From: Sphagnum compactum
Lineage: Eukaryota > Bryophyta > Sphagnopsida > Sphagnales
DNA length: 64,000 bases
Direction: 5' to 3'
NCBI GenBank assembly: GCA_965153455.1
Contig: OZ234501.1
Coordinates: forward strand, 9,300,001 to 9,364,000
The position numbers and the translations under genes were made by a program. Shown here piece by piece: positions 12,749 through 26,145 of this stretch; position 1 is the first letter of the stretch, and the number at the start of each line of letters is the position of its first letter. Under the pieces are notes generated by a model that ran no database searches, had not been told where the DNA came from, and was given only the letters and a program-made list of their open reading frames with translations.

Positions 12749-13990
12749 TGCAGACAGAAGAAGCCAAGACAACCCAACCCAACCCACTTCGCAGCTCTTT
12801 CTTCACAGGCCGGCCTGCCTGGCTGCCTACCTGCCTGCAGCACTCTCCTCTCTCAGCTTGCTTGCTCTTCTAGTCTGCAAGAAAGCTGGAGCCTAGCTTC
12901 ACCAACTACAATAAAACTGCGGTTTGGGTTTTGTGGGAAAACTCTTCTAATATCAGATTCAAGCTTGACGCTGCTGCTGAATTGTGAGGCTCTCGCTTGC
13001 TTCTTTCTTTTGTTTGTTTCTTTCGTTCCAGAACTTCGAGCTCAAGAACAATCAGCTCAACAACTCAAGCACCAAGCTGCAACACATAAGATCAGCAGCT
13101 GCTACTACTTCTTTTGCTCTGCAAAACAACTTGCAAGTCAAATCCAGCTGCACCCAATCGTTAGTCCCCACAATCTGGAGACGTAGTAAAGGATGAGGAA
13201 AAAGCCCACAGCGGGGAACAGGAGAGTGCTAATCTTATACCCGATAACATCCTCCGACGGATCTGCCTAGCTTCTGGCAATTGGTCAAGGTCTACAACCA
13301 GATTTTAGTCCTTCCCACGCAAGGGACGTGATTGTTGCAGCCGGGTCTCCTGCAGCATATATATACACAAAAGAGTTTCAACTAGACTTTTGCTTAGAGA
13401 AGGAACTACTGTCTCTTGCTTGGTCTCCAAGAAGTGGGTGGAGGCGGTGGTCCTCTCATGAGCTCATGAGTCGCGAGGGTGGAATTTGCAAGCAAGCCTG
13501 ACATCAGCAAGCGACCACCGAAAGTGATGAGCTTTAAGCAGGCATCAAGTGTCAACGCCTGCCTGCACGGTCGGGGGGTGCGACCCGATGGCATGGCGTA
13601 AGTTCCATGGTCGTCTCTTCCTGCTTTTTGGGTTTTTCCTTTTGACGTTAAGCGTTGGGCTTCCTTGCTTCCCCGCGAGCCTTTTCGGTCTTCCCGTGAC
13701 CTCCAAGGCATCGTGGTCACCGTTACCGCGACGCCGCGGCGGCCCGGTGCTACGACGCTACCACACACCGACCACAACCAAACACACATGTAGACACCGA
13801 TGTTTGCGACGTGCGTGAGCTTGCCAAGAAAGATCGGCCAGTCCACTCGAGCGTGCGTACGTGTGTGCTTTGCTTCCGTGGTTCTCTCCAAACCCTCGGA
13901 AGGAACGAACGCGACGCAGGTGTCGTCGTCGGAAGGAGTGTTCTGCAAGCGCAGGCTTCCGTTGCACCGTGTTTTTTTAGGGTTCTTGGT
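12749..13990. other. Upstream region of the AAA gene
   Basis: GC-richer sequence upstream of the minus-strand AAA gene. A TATATATA-like stretch at 13357-13366 could be its TATA element, about 610 bases from the ATG. Open frames occur on both strands but resemble no protein family and show no exon structure. Confidence 0.4.
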
Positions 13991-13994
13991 CTGT

Positions 13995-14600
13995 AGCCAA
14001 AGTGGCGATCATCCATGGAAACCTTTTTGTTTTCTTTTTTGTTTTTGGCAATTGTGTGATGTTGCTCAAGTGGCGATCACCCAAAGAAAGTTCCAGTGGT
14101 TTTTATTTATTTATATTTGATTTTAGTTAATTTTTTTATTCCAATTTTTGTGATGTCGCTCAAGTGGCAATCATCCATAGTAAGTTCCAGTGCCTTTTTT
14201 TTTAGGAAAATATGAAAGGGAAACAAAAAGTCTAGCATCTTTTTTTCTTTTCTTTTTTTCGGCTATCTGCTATTATAATTAGGATATGATCTGGTGATTT
14301 TTCAAATTTTGGGATTTTTTTTCGAAATTTGGCGATTGAACATATCCAAAAACAATAAAAATTCACTAATTTGAAAAAATAAAAAATCCTCATTTGGCAA
14401 GTTTTCGCCCAAAAAACAAACACCGATAGAAACATCTAGAAAATTGGCGATCATCCCTTGAAATATTTAGCCAAATATGGCATAATCTAAGAAATAAAGT
14501 AAAATCATCCTTCTATATTTCTGGCTACACAATGAAAACCAAGTACAGGAATTTGGCGATTTTTTCTCCTTTTTTTTTCCCACTTTTGGCAACTGACAAC
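13995..14600 (+). repeat. Dispersed palindrome-core repeat, fragment cluster
   Basis: Three head fragments resembling GTGATGTNGCTCAAGTGGC with GATCATCC lie near 13998, 14066 and 14159. A longer copy from about 14437 contains TAGCCAAATATGGCATA and the downstream elements ATCCTTCTATATTT and GGCTAC. The same family recurs near 27.9, 30, 37.2 and 50 kb. Confidence 0.75.
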
Positions 14601-14762
14601 CTCCAAAATCACTTTTTCCAGTTTTTAAAATTTTAATTTCGCCAATAATAAAAATATTGGGCCACCACTACCGCCACCCGCCGAGATAGGCAGTAACGGT
14701 CGGTCAGCCCAGAAAACAATGAGAAGCCTAACCGGACTAAATCAGAGCTACTTCTGAAAATG

Positions 14763-14990
14763 CCTGCCTGCCCAGGGTTACTGCCCAGCAAGTCTGGACC
14801 AAGAAAAACCCTGCCTGCCCAGGGTTACTGCCCAGCAAGACTGGACCAAGAAAAACCCTGCCTGCCCAGGGTACTGCCCGACTAGACTAGACCAAGAACA
14901 AGCATACCAGCCCAGGGACTGCCCGACGAGACCAGACCAAGAGAAATCCCGCCAGCCCAGGGTATCTGCCCGGGACAACGGGTCTTAGGA
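14763..14990. repeat. 45-47 bp minisatellite, five copies
   Basis: The unit CCTGCCTGCCCAGGGTTACT plus GACCAAGAAAAACC repeats with CAGGG near 14773, 14820, 14867, 14913 and 14958. The first three spacings are 47, 47 and 46 and the last is 45. The first two copies are almost identical and later copies drift. An open frame across it on the minus strand is a by-product of the repeat. Confidence 0.9.
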
Positions 14991-15054
14991 GCCTTCTTCT
15001 CATGGAAAACAAAACCTATCTGGGTTACTGCCTAACCAGAGTCACAGGAACTAA

Positions 15055-15410
15055 GAGCCTCCTGGGGGAATGTTAAAGAGGCCAAGGGCACACTAAGATC
15101 CTTACTCGGGACTAATACCCTCTTGGGGACATATTAGCCAGGCCAAGGGTATATTAAAGTCCTTACTTGGGACTAATACCCTCTTGGGGACATATTAGCC
15201 AGGCCAAGGGTATATTAAAGTCCTTACTTGGGACTAATACCCTCTTGGCGACATATTAGCCAGGCCAAGGGCATATTAAGGTCCTTACTTGGGACTAATA
15301 CCCTCTTGGGGACATATTAGTCAGGCCAAGGGTATATTATAGTCCTTACTTGGGACTAATACCCTCTTGGGGACATATTAGCCAGGCCAAGGGTAAATTA
15401 AAGTCCTTAA
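15055..15410. repeat. 61 bp minisatellite, about 5.7 copies
   Basis: The unit GGGACTAATACCCTCTTGGG plus ACATATTAGCCAGGCCAAGG repeats exactly every 61 bases, with TCTTGG at 15121, 15182, 15243, 15304 and 15365. A diverged partial copy precedes it. The internal copies differ at only a few positions, so the array is young or homogenised. Confidence 0.95.
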
Positions 15411-18400
15411 TGAGCGTTGTACTAAGAAACGGATGTTTTGGGCTGGTATCAACAATGGTATGTGAAATGGTATTGTAAAACCAAAACTAACTAGCTAGGG
15501 CTTTACATTTACACATTAGGGTTTGATGATGGCTTGGCCACCACAACAATCAAAAACCTTCTAATCACTTGAGGAAACTTTCATGGTTTTTTTCAATTTT
15601 GTAAGGCAAAAAAAATTCAGCTTTTTCGACTATTTTCCCTTGTAAATGGATGTTTTTGGCTCTTCCAATTTTATGAACAAAACACTTGAGTTTTGCATGA
15701 TTACGTTAATACACTTGTTCATGTTGAACATAAACATAAGGATGAATTCGCAACATCAATTAATATAAGGATAATTATTTCAATATTCTCATTTACTATT
15801 GGACACAATGTGTAAAATAATTATTTATATGTATGGTGTTGGTTTATCTACCAATTAATTGATTCTTATAGATTTTTGAAGTGTTATCAATAATTTTTTT
15901 AAATAACAATAACATGGCCTTTCAAATATGATGAAAAAAAATATTATGGAACAATTTGTATAACATTCATTTGTGTGGGTCAAGTTTGCTTGAGTGTTTC
16001 AAAAATACTATCTAAGTGATATTCTTTCTTTGGGTACGAATGTTCAACAAATCAAAATAACTTGATATGAATATTGGAAAAAAAAAATGAAAATCTTGTA
16101 ATCGTAATCACATATTTCAAAAATCATACCAATGGGTTTCATTTAATTTAACTAAAGCGGTTTATCCAAAATTATTACGTGAAAAAGAATATTTGTTTGC
16201 ACCCACAACACTTGTGTTTAGAAGTGAACAATTTGAACACATTTCAACTATTTGGCTCAATTTGTCATAGTTAATAAATTACAATTTACTTTTAAATTTG
16301 AAGTTAATTATACTTAATTTATAATTATATGGTTTATCAATAAGTCCCAAATGGAATGTTCATGGTGAAATTTTCACCAAATACCTTGGGAAGCTCAAAA
16401 CTTTTACAAGTTGAAACCCGTAATAGGCACAAGAAAGCCGCATGTCATGCAATTTGAAAATGTATCATAACAAATATATACGCGGTTGCATTGATTACAT
16501 CTAAAAGATCGTCCACCCAACTCAAAAATTGTCTTTTCAAATTAAAAGTTGTTCAAAACAATTTGACATTCTAAAATACACAAAATACTTGTCCAGATTC
16601 TAAACATTCAAGTAAAACTACACCATGTAGTTAGTTCTATAAATGATTGTCATGTAATTAATTTTTAAGAAAAAAAATGTTTCATCAATTATTACAATAA
16701 CAAAGGTGTCCATTCAATTTTGCTTCAAGTTAATGTTGTCATGAGTAGGTGTGTTCTTTTCAGAACTTGATCTAGGTTGGCTATATTAATGCATATTGCG
16801 AATCTACCATGTGGTTAATATATCGTGTGGAAATTATTGTGAACTAGGAAACCTTACTACATTTGCTTCGTTGGGTGATGTATGATATTGGAATTTACCT
16901 TTCATGTTCCCACCATTTAAAATGCACAAAAATGATTGTTTTTATAAACAAAATTATTTAAATTTTATTCAAAACATTACTAAGATGTGTATTCACAAGA
17001 TTGTTGGTTTGTTCAAAAGATGGTGAAGAATGTTACTTAAGTTGGTATATATAATTTAAGTTGATCTTTAAAATCACTACTACAAAATGTGGGTGCAGGT
17101 CATTAGTCTTTATTCACTAGACCAATGAATTCACTCAAAATCCAGTGAAATCATTTGACGTACAAGGACACCTTTTGTTGTAGTGAATTATGATCACATG
17201 CATTGTTTTACATAACATTTACATTATCCAGACAAACAAAACTTAATAATGAATGCATATGAAGTTTCAACCAATTATTCACTCCTATGTATGTAAATAT
17301 CCTTTCAATGCACGCAAATTATCACAACAATTTTATGAGCAATCAAAATTTCACAATATAATAAAATAAAACCATAATCACAAAAATTAAAAAGAACCAA
17401 ACAACTTTAAGAATCACCCCTAAGAAGTTTAACATTTCTATGTCATGTCTTATTGTAATATCAAATCATATTTTCACAAAATTGATATTATGTGTCAACA
17501 TTGCAATACATTTTTCACTTGCATATCATTGAAATATTTTGTTTCTAAATACTTTTTTAGCTTCACACTTCAACCATTTCATGGTTGGTAGAATGCTTTG
17601 TCCATTAATTATCAAGTAGCTTTCAAAGGGTTTCCATATGACCTAGAAATTTCATTTAAATTTTTTGCATCAAATCAATTTGCAAGTTCATTAAGATTTA
17701 TGATCTAATTTGTATCATGATGGATGAAACCTTACAACTCTTGTGATTATAACTAGTCAATTCCAAGTCGTAATGGCATCAATTTAATGCTCAACATCTA
17801 AACCTTCAATTCAATTCATCATCAAATATGAACAATCTTTATAAGCATAATACATAACAACCTAAGTTATGAAGTAAAAATATTAAAAAATTCAATGCAT
17901 AATTATCATGAGAATTGCATAAACTAAAACATACATCCTTTTTTTTAAGGGGATCATGTTGCATTAAAATTGATGCCACTTAGTAAAGTTATCATGCAAC
18001 ACAAATAACAAATCTTCCTATCAAAAGAGTGAGAATTGAGTGAATGCCATTTTGATTCATGGCATTCAAATGCTCACAATTACATCTTTAGTTCTCATGC
18101 TAAAATTCCAAAATGGAAATATAAAGGATTTCTGAAAGGTTAGGCGGTAGCAACCAAGTAAGGCTACGAGTGGTCAACTTGTAAGTTCTACCTATTTTCG
18201 AAGTTGATGGGATTGAGTTTGTGTTGGTAAACTCTAATTCATTTTAGATGCAATCCTTTGTGGAGTGTCAAGTTGTGATCTCTCACAATTAAGATCCCTC
18301 ACACCTAATCTTCCTTCTTTTTTGGGTGACCCTTTTTTCTCTTAGGAGTTGGGGGTTGTGATTTTTCGATGAAAAGGTAGACATGTTTACAATATATGTA

Positions 18401-19100
18401 AGGAAAAATAATACTCATAAACATGTCATAAATTCACACAAAGTTATGATAAGATGATCCATAAGCAAACAACATGCCCATATAACCATTCAATTTCAAT
18501 AAACCACCATGATAGATCCCCCAACAAAGCCCGACAAAATGGCATCACCATCCATCAATTCAAAGATTGGATAATGAATAATTAGGAAGCCTATACTATA
18601 TGATCTAGACCAAAATTACATTTTTTGAAACATTCATTTGTCTAAAATCAAACCGATTACGGGGAGTTTACCACAATTCTAGCAAGCCTAACCCCAAATT
18701 TTCAAGATGTATCTAAGCATCCTTCTACATTGTTGGTTTGGAACCTATTGTAAAAATTATAGTAATTTCTAAATTTTTTTTTGTTGAAATCTTGCGAATT
18801 TGGACCATTATTTTATTGAGAATATTTTGTAAATCTTAAAAATCAAAACTTGTTAAGAACTAGAAGAATTCACCAACCCTCCCATGACAAATTAGATAAT
18901 AAAAAAATCCCTCTTGTTCCTAAAAATAGAAGGCTTTAAGATCCCTCATTGTCCTAAACATTAGGCTTAAGACCCTCCCAACTCCCATTGCCTAGTCATC
19001 AACATAAATGTTATGGCTTATGATAAGGTTCACCACTGCTTTAAACTTTGGTAAGGCCACCCACCACCAGTGGGGTCGGGGTTGGGACAAACATTACCAA
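15411..19100. other. AT-rich intergenic DNA, no gene seen
   Basis: About 3.7 kb of AT-rich DNA with short frames only. No reverse transcriptase, integrase or transposase motif and no intact long terminal repeat was recognised. Confidence 0.55.
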
Positions 19101-19327
19101 ATGTTAGGTGCTGGACTTGGCTACCCCCCCCACCTTAGGTCCCCTAGGTCCTTGTCCTAGGCCTTATTTTGGGAATGTCCCTAACGGGGGCCTTTACCCT
19201 ACACCTATGTATACGTATGACTGCAGCAAGTATACACGTACGTACAGTGCAGCGCACGTATACGTATATACGTTCAGCGAGCGTGCGTGCGAGAAAGATG
19301 AGGCAGGGGCGTTGCACGAATCTTTTT

Positions 19328-19330
<3 letters not shown>

Positions 19331-19367
<37 letters not shown>

Positions 19368-19374
19368 CTCTTTT
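19331..19374 (+). repeat. CT microsatellite in the ZFPL1 leader region
   Basis: About 22 CT units, interrupted once by CGC, end about 80 bases before the ATG at 19452. Pyrimidine runs of this kind are common in plant 5' leaders and core promoters; a role in expression is only inferred. Confidence 0.8.
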
Positions 19375-19451
19375 GTTTGGGGAGTGCAACTCTGCGCAGT
19401 GACAGACTCGCGCCAAGCGCTGCTGCGCTACCGGCCCATTTCGTTGCAGTC

Positions 19452-20683
19452 ATGGTGGTCTGCAAGTGCCGCAAGGTGAGCAAGTGGTTTAGGGTTGCTC
19501 CCCTTTGTTCTCTTTTGTATGTGATGGTGGTGGGTGCTGCTTGAGCAGCATGATCTGATGTGATAGGTGTTTTTATGATGGCGGTTTTTTTGGTTTGTAT
19601 CATGTTTCCCTTGCCCTAGATCTCCAGATCCCGGGGCTTCCTCGTGTCACTCTGTCTCTGAGAGCGTCATCCGCAAGTGACAACCATTGCCAGTAGTAGC
19701 AGTAGCAGTAGTAGTAGTAGGGTGTCGGTGTTTTCTTTCATCTCCAACACTTTGTGGGTTTGTTCAGCATGTATTTTCTGTTTACATTTTGAATACTATC
19801 TCTTACTGTTGTTTTGAAGCATGGGTTTGTGCTACCCCCTCCCTTAGATTTAGGGTTTGATCGGTACATGGCATTCTGGGTCCAGTCATTGTTCTTGCGA
19901 AATCTTGGTGCAGATGAGGATTAGGGTTACTGGTGTTGTTTCTTTTGACCAAATTCGAAACCCCTTCAGCTTTGTTGGAAGCCACAGCGAGTGTAAGCTC
20001 ATGTGCGATTTGCAAGTTTGTCAGGCCGTGAGATGGATTGACAGTACATGATGTGGTGATGGGTGGTGATAATGGCAGGCTACGAAGCTCTACTGTTTTG
20101 TGCACAAGGCTCCCGTTTGTGCAGAATGTGTATGTTTTCCGGAGCATCAATTTTGTGTGGTATGGCTTCTGTCTGTGCTTTTTTTGTTTGACTCTACATT
20201 GTTTTCATTGGTGCAGGCTTATATAAGAGGTTGTGCTCCTGTGCAATGTATTTGGGGGCAAATTCACTGCAGTAAATAGGAATGATCTGTGCTGTCATTC
20301 CAGATTGTCTCTTAGGATTGATCTGCTTTACCCTAATGTTTACACCAGATGCAAGCATGACTAGGGGGATTAGGGTACAAGTTAAGTCTTGCATCACTGG
20401 GATGCAAAAGGACACTTTCTGATTGCAGTGCCCAAGTCAATCACATTGAAGAATCAAAATGGGCTTCCTTAAACCTACACCACAGCTGGAAGCGACTTTT
20501 TCTCTCTGCATTTGTTTGGTTTCAACAGAAGGACATCCTACCTGGGATTCCATTTGAGTCTATGGCTTAGGGTGGGCAGTCACATTGCCAGATCTAGAAC
20601 TGGCACTCTTTGTAAACAACAAGCAGAATGACACTAGGTTTTTGCAGATGTTAAAGTTGCCTTCCTACATACCAGAAAGGGTT

Positions 20684-20717
<34 letters not shown>

Positions 20718-23700
20718 GAGCGTGTTTGTTTGTGCCTGGGCATGCATACACACTGTGCTTGCTTGCTGTAGCTTTCTGGTGTCAAATCTGAGAGAGAGTT
20801 GAATTGGGTGGGAGGCTGATTGGAAAGGTATGGAGACTGCACACATAAGACAAGATCAACTTCACTGCAACTGAAAACTTGATGTTTTTATGTCATATCG
20901 TGTACATCTCAAGGTGATTTTTACTGGAAGTAGCTGGAGGATTAACCTTGACAATAAATCATTTGAGAAGTACATCTGCATTACAGAGAAAAGGCCTTCA
21001 GTTTTATTTTCTTTTGTGTTATGGTACAGGTCAAGACATATTCAGACTGGGTGATTGATGGTGACTATGACTGGCCACCCAAGTGTAGCTCATGTGAACA
21101 GATTCTTGAGGATGAGAATACAGCCACTACACGTCTTGGTTGCTTACGTAAGTCAATTGATATGTAGTGTACTCTACCTTCACCCTCTTGTATTCAGTTG
21201 CTGTGAAACTGATACCAACAATGCAAGCAACACTGATAGGCTTACATTCTGATTCGATTTGCAGACATTTTGCATTCAAGCTGCTTGCAGTCTCATCTGC
21301 AAAGCTTCCCTCCACATACAGCCCCTGCTGGCTATGTATGCCCAACATGTTCTACCTCAGTAAGTAATGTTCCACTCAAAGTTTCAACAGCACAACTGCC
21401 TTCAAATGGCAAGGGATACTAACTTGTGAGACTAAGCTTGCTTTTACAGTTCAGAAAAAAGTGTAATTCTTAACCCTATATTTTAGGGTTGGGGTTGTTC
21501 TCTTTCTGCTATTTGCTAATTTCTTGTGAGATCTGAAATGTCTATAACCTTTCTATTGGATATTCTCTCGACACTATTCAGTGTTTACTTAAATCATAAG
21601 TATGGAGAAGTTCTCAGCACTTATGAAGATTCATCTCTGTTGTTGACAGGTATGGCCTCCAAATAAGTTCTTCAAGGATTCTGAATCAACTCTTTACAGC
21701 AGACTAAAAAGTGTCATCTCTGAGGTAAAGTCACTTTGTCTGAGGTCTACCTTGGTCATGTATTTCAATAAGTTTGGTTGCACATCTGTACTGTGAGAGA
21801 TATGACAACCTACTTGGTAGCAAGAGAGATAAATAATTTGTTTACCAAAAGATTGGTTTGCTAAATATAGATTGAGTGATGGCACTCCCCATATTAAGAC
21901 TTGATGTATATGATTGGTTCTGACTCTGCAGATTCCTCTTTAGTGGCTAGTAATCACCTGGGGACTAGTACTACTACATGAGATCTTTTTTTTTGCTGTA
22001 GCCCTGTGGCCTTAGACCCAAGGTCCAGTTTGGACAGTCTGTTGTGTACAAGAGAGATGTAGAGAGGGAGTGTACCAAGAACACCTCTGTTGATGTGGCG
22101 ATTTTCCTTGGAGCTAATGCTCAATTTTGATTAAGCACCCAAAGAGTAAGCATCCTGTTGGCAAGATGATAGAATATGAAGATATTGCAGCCCCAACCAC
22201 AGAGGAAAATAGAAGCGTTTGACCATTTGATAGTTATCTTTCTTTTTCTTAACTCATGGTGCCTCATGTCATTGGATTGCAGACAAGTGTGGCAACAACT
22301 CTTCTGGGATCTGACATATCTATTCAGTCAACTCCAACTAGAGATCCCCCACCTGCTTTTGCTGTAGGTCCACTTGCCGAGGTTGCTGTGCCAGTCACTG
22401 GATCTTCTGAAATTGAGCTGGTTGTCACCTCTCCATCAACAACAGGAGTGGATGCTGCACACGGCAGCAATGACTTGGGGGTCAGACATGTTAATGTGGG
22501 TGAAGGTCTGGTTGCTCAGGATGCAAGTGCCTCCACAGCTCAGACCAATGGCCCAGGTTTTGGTTCCCTGTCTAGCATGATGCCAGCAACTTCTGCAGGC
22601 GCAGGGATGGCCTCTGTAAGTACTAAATCTCAGGAGTCCCGATTCCAGAAGGCAACAGCAGCAGCTGCTGTAAGTGCTACTTCCTCTTGCTGCATAGTAA
22701 AAGATTCTCTATAGTATATAAATAGTCCGTCCACAGTGAATTTGAACTCCCTTGGGTTGAGAAATCATGCTGCAAGGTAGATGGGTTGGCAACAAGGTAG
22801 CTTGAGGATGGTTGTTGCACATGGCTGTTGTATCTAGGCCTATTGGACCTAGGGAAATGTTGTGCTGCACCAACAGTGTAGAGAATCTGCTTTCTTGGAA
22901 AGCACAAGTATGCTTCAGTTGGGGGTTCCATATTAACCTTACATTTTTTGCATGCCACAGCATCTACAACCTGGAGCTATGACAAGGAAGTCCTCAGTCC
23001 GTGGGGATAAACCAAATTTCGGAGGACATGTGGATTATGAGCATGATCAAGATCATGATGGAAGCCGTCATAAGTACACTCGGCGAGGTGATTTTCTATG
23101 TCACATTGTCAGCATTGCTGTTGCAGGCTGTAATATCTTACATCAAGATGTTGCTTTTCATGCATCATGTCTGACATTCTCTTTCTTTGATGTGAACTTT
23201 ACCTGCTAGTGCAGGTCCAGCATATAGGCAAATTTTCAAGTACCTGCTACCATTCTGGACTCCTGCACTGCCAGGTCTACCAGTGACTGCCCCAACCTGG
23301 AAGGATGGGCGTGAGACGCTTGAGGCTGAAGAGCTCATTGATGGGAAGCGGCGTCGCCGCCAGCGTTCCTCCACATTTGATGTGAGAAAAGTGATCCTGG
23401 CTCTAGCAATAATGTGAGTAAATTGTTCCCCTTCTCATATTTGATGGGCTGCATTGGTCCTAGTTTTTGCTTACTCTTTTTCATTTGGAAAACATGTATA
23501 TATGTATTACAATGTGGAGTGGTACTGCAAGCTCAGGAAAAGCAGATGGTGCAACTTTTGATACCAATTTTTTGCACCTTCCAATTTCTTTTGGTTTTCA
23601 TATGTTGGGTCTCATCTTTTCTTTAGTTCAGAAACATCTAACTTTGAGCAGTGATACCAAGGTCACATTGTCCAGAAAGCAAGTCTGCCAATTGAACAGC

Positions 23701-24060
23701 ATGGGTGAAAGTTAAAGAGTGTTCTGATCTGAGGTTTGGATTGCCATGCTAGCCTTCCAGATGTGGTTAGGTAGAAGTTCTTAAGCCGCCTATAAAGATC
23801 GCAAAGGTACAGCAAAATAGTCCATGCTGGATCTGTGAAGTTGGCACCTTCTTTCACAAAGGAGTTACAGCATCTGAATATCAGCTGTCCCAAATGATGT
23901 ATTTCAGACATCCACCACTCAACTAGTACTAATCATATGTTTATATCTTCCAAGCAGGTCCTGCATGGCCACAGCTATGCTTCTGTATTATCGGCTTGCT
24001 CAAAGTGCAGGGCAGAACATTGAAGAAGCAGAAGATGAATTAGGTATTCGTAGAGTTTAG
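19452..24060 (+). CDS. ZFPL1: Zinc finger protein-like 1 (ZFPL1) homologue
   Basis: Nine coding exons: 19452-19475, 20079-20159, 21030-21147, 21265-21359, 21650-21724, 22283-22669, 22961-23087, 23215-23413 and 23958-24060. All phases match, giving about 402 residues. The N-terminus MVVCKCRKATKLYCFVHK starts a B-box-like zinc finger. A RING-like finger follows, with CSSC near 54-57, then GCLH and CPTC. The middle (about 132-290) is low-complexity, rich in S, T, A and P. The C-terminus has one membrane segment, VILALAIMSCMATAMLLYY (about 361-380), and a short acidic tail. ZFPL1 is a cis-Golgi membrane protein involved in ER-to-Golgi traffic in animals. The plant protein keeps this architecture but is longer than the roughly 310-residue human form. 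The first exon of only eight codons is typical of this gene. Confidence 0.94.
20685..20714 (+). repeat. GA microsatellite in ZFPL1 intron 2
   Basis: About 15 GA units within the intron between exons 2 and 3 of ZFPL1. Confidence 0.85.
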
Positions 24061-25644
24061 AACCCTCTCATTGGATTGGAGTGGGCTATTGTAGTGGGCT
24101 ATTGAGATTTCAAGGTCCCTGAAGACAATAAGATTGTACTTAATGGTTGGTGCAAAGCGTTTTTTCTCAGGTGCTATTATTCCCCCTGTCATTCACTTGG
24201 GGTCTTGGAAACAGGACCTTTCTTTCTTTGGGAAGCAAAGGAGAAACAAACACTTTTGGTAATGAGAAGTGTTGTACAGACGGATGGACATTTGCAATAT
24301 CTACATTATGTGAACAGCTCTTAGGAAATCTTATCACCTGTTGTGATCACTGGACACTCTTGTTAAACCTCATTGCACTGGCAGATATAGACGGTTTTTG
24401 GATGGACTCTGGATTCTGGTTATGCCCCAGTCCAAGGGCCTTATTGCACACGAAGAACTAGGTTGAAAGTTGCTTCATAACACCATTGGGAAAAAGCACA
24501 AAAATGATAGTGTAAGGTCCTGCCTTTGAAGCTACCCACCAAATTTCTTTGAGGCGATCTTACGTTTTTTGGGTGCCCTCCTCCAACTACATTGTGAATC
24601 TTCACTGGTTCTTTTACAGTCTTTTGAAAGCAAGGGGGCAAAATATCTTCCTCATTCCACTGGATCTTGAAACCAAATCTTTGGAAAATGAAGATATTAG
24701 ATTATAGGGATGAGTTATTTCAACACATGTACCCGCTGCCCTCTTTAACCCGAATGACACTTCACTTATGAAGTCATATTTTGAATTATTTTATTGTTTA
24801 TGTATGAATGGGATAGAGTTAAGATTGGTTTGTACTCTTAGTTTATTCCCTTTGCCACCTCCATGTGAATGGTGTTTTGGTGTAAGGGTTTTTTTTAGGG
24901 TTTTTTTAGGGTTCACTATCATGGCATCCTGAGGTGGCTCAAAAGAAAGAAAGAAAATAAGCAAACATTTTGCTTCTTCCATCCAGGCAGACTTGTGGAC
25001 AATAAAGGTGGCTTTGTTGGCTTTGCCTACCAAGGCCCTTAAAGGATATTGTGTTTAGATTCATTATAGAGTATAGTAGCTTAAGGGATTTTGGCCCGTA
25101 CTAGGTAATGAATAATAGGTCTATTTTCATATGAGGATTTTTGAAAGATGATATTTTGGCTTGTGTTGAAACTTGAGATTAGTTATATATAGTTATAATA
25201 TATTGAAGGAGTTTGGTTTCTTGTAGAGGATTTTTTGCAGATTATATTTTTGCAGGGTGAAATATTTGAGTTTCCATAATTCTTGTTTTGCCTGAAAATA
25301 ACTTTTTAATGTAAATGGCAAGGCCATAGTGTGACACAACCCTCATTTTGTTTGTTTTCAAGCTTTTCCTTCAAACCCAAAAACAGGACACAACAACAAC
25401 AAACACATGCATTTTACTTATATAACATTTTACAGCGCATGAAACTGGGCTGTTTTTCTACCTTCTTCACTCATTCCCTCAAGGATCAAGTATGCAACAA
25501 GGCATGTTATTGTGTCACTCATGGGGTGAAGAAGAAAAGCTTAAGAAGAGCACGCCATAAAACAGTGCTTTTCACAAAATTGTGTCATTCTGTTTTCGTT
25601 TGTGTGACGTTAAAGGTTATGCCAAAAACAAAAAACACTACTAC
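24061..25644. other. ZFPL1 3' region and spacer
   Basis: Sequence downstream of the ZFPL1 stop, probably including its 3' UTR. Two AGGGTTTTTTT-type motifs lie near 24890-24912. No other gene is recognisable. Confidence 0.5.
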
Positions 25645-25647
25645 TAA

Positions 25648-25963
25648 GGCCCACTTTACACTAGGAGTCAAGGCCGATGCTCAACTCAAATCAAGCATTC
25701 CTATTGGTGCAAAAGTTGAGATCAGCCTCATGGGCCCACTTTACACTAGGAGTCAAGGATGAAATAGAAAAAAAAAAATCAATTTGCCCCAAGTTACTAG
25801 TAAATGCTGAACGTTATGGCCTTGTATTGCCTCCAAGGCTTAAAAAAGGATATTGTCGAATTTGGGAAGCCAATTTGCAACTCTTGGGGCCAAACAACAA
25901 CCCAAAAATGCTCAAAGTTGTCCCCAAGTTTTTTCAGCCCTGACTCCTAGTGTAAACCGGGCC
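25648..25963. mobile_element. PIF/Harbinger-like MITE, 316 bp, TAA target duplication
   Basis: Terminal inverted repeats of 27 bases match at 24 positions. The left one begins GGCCCACTTTACACTAGGAG at 25648; the right one is the reverse complement of GGCCCGGTTTACACTAGGAG and ends at 25963. TAA lies directly outside both ends (25645-25647 and 25964-25966), as expected for PIF/Harbinger elements, which duplicate TWA. A third copy of the terminal sequence lies inside in direct orientation at 25733-25758, 85 bases from the left end. There is no transposase frame, so it is non-autonomous. Confidence 0.85.
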
Positions 25964-26145
25964 TAAGTTCAAACTTAAAACCACCAACAAGGAAAAATAG
26001 AAAATTCTCCATGATGTTCCCAATAAAAAAATGATCTCACATTTAGGGTTCATTGTACCACTTGGTGGACATTCTTCAAAATGTTTTTGCTTTGCTTAAG
26101 GAGAAGTACATAGTCTCTCTCCCGTTTACATGGAGAGCCAACAAA

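Noticed and set aside
13406-13948. 180-codon open frame on the minus strand, with plus-strand frames opposite
   Set aside because: GC-rich upstream region of the AAA gene; composition-driven, no domain, no splice partner.
14778-14978. Tryptophan-rich minus-strand frame
   Set aside because: It is the 45-47 bp minisatellite read through; residue repeats follow the DNA period.
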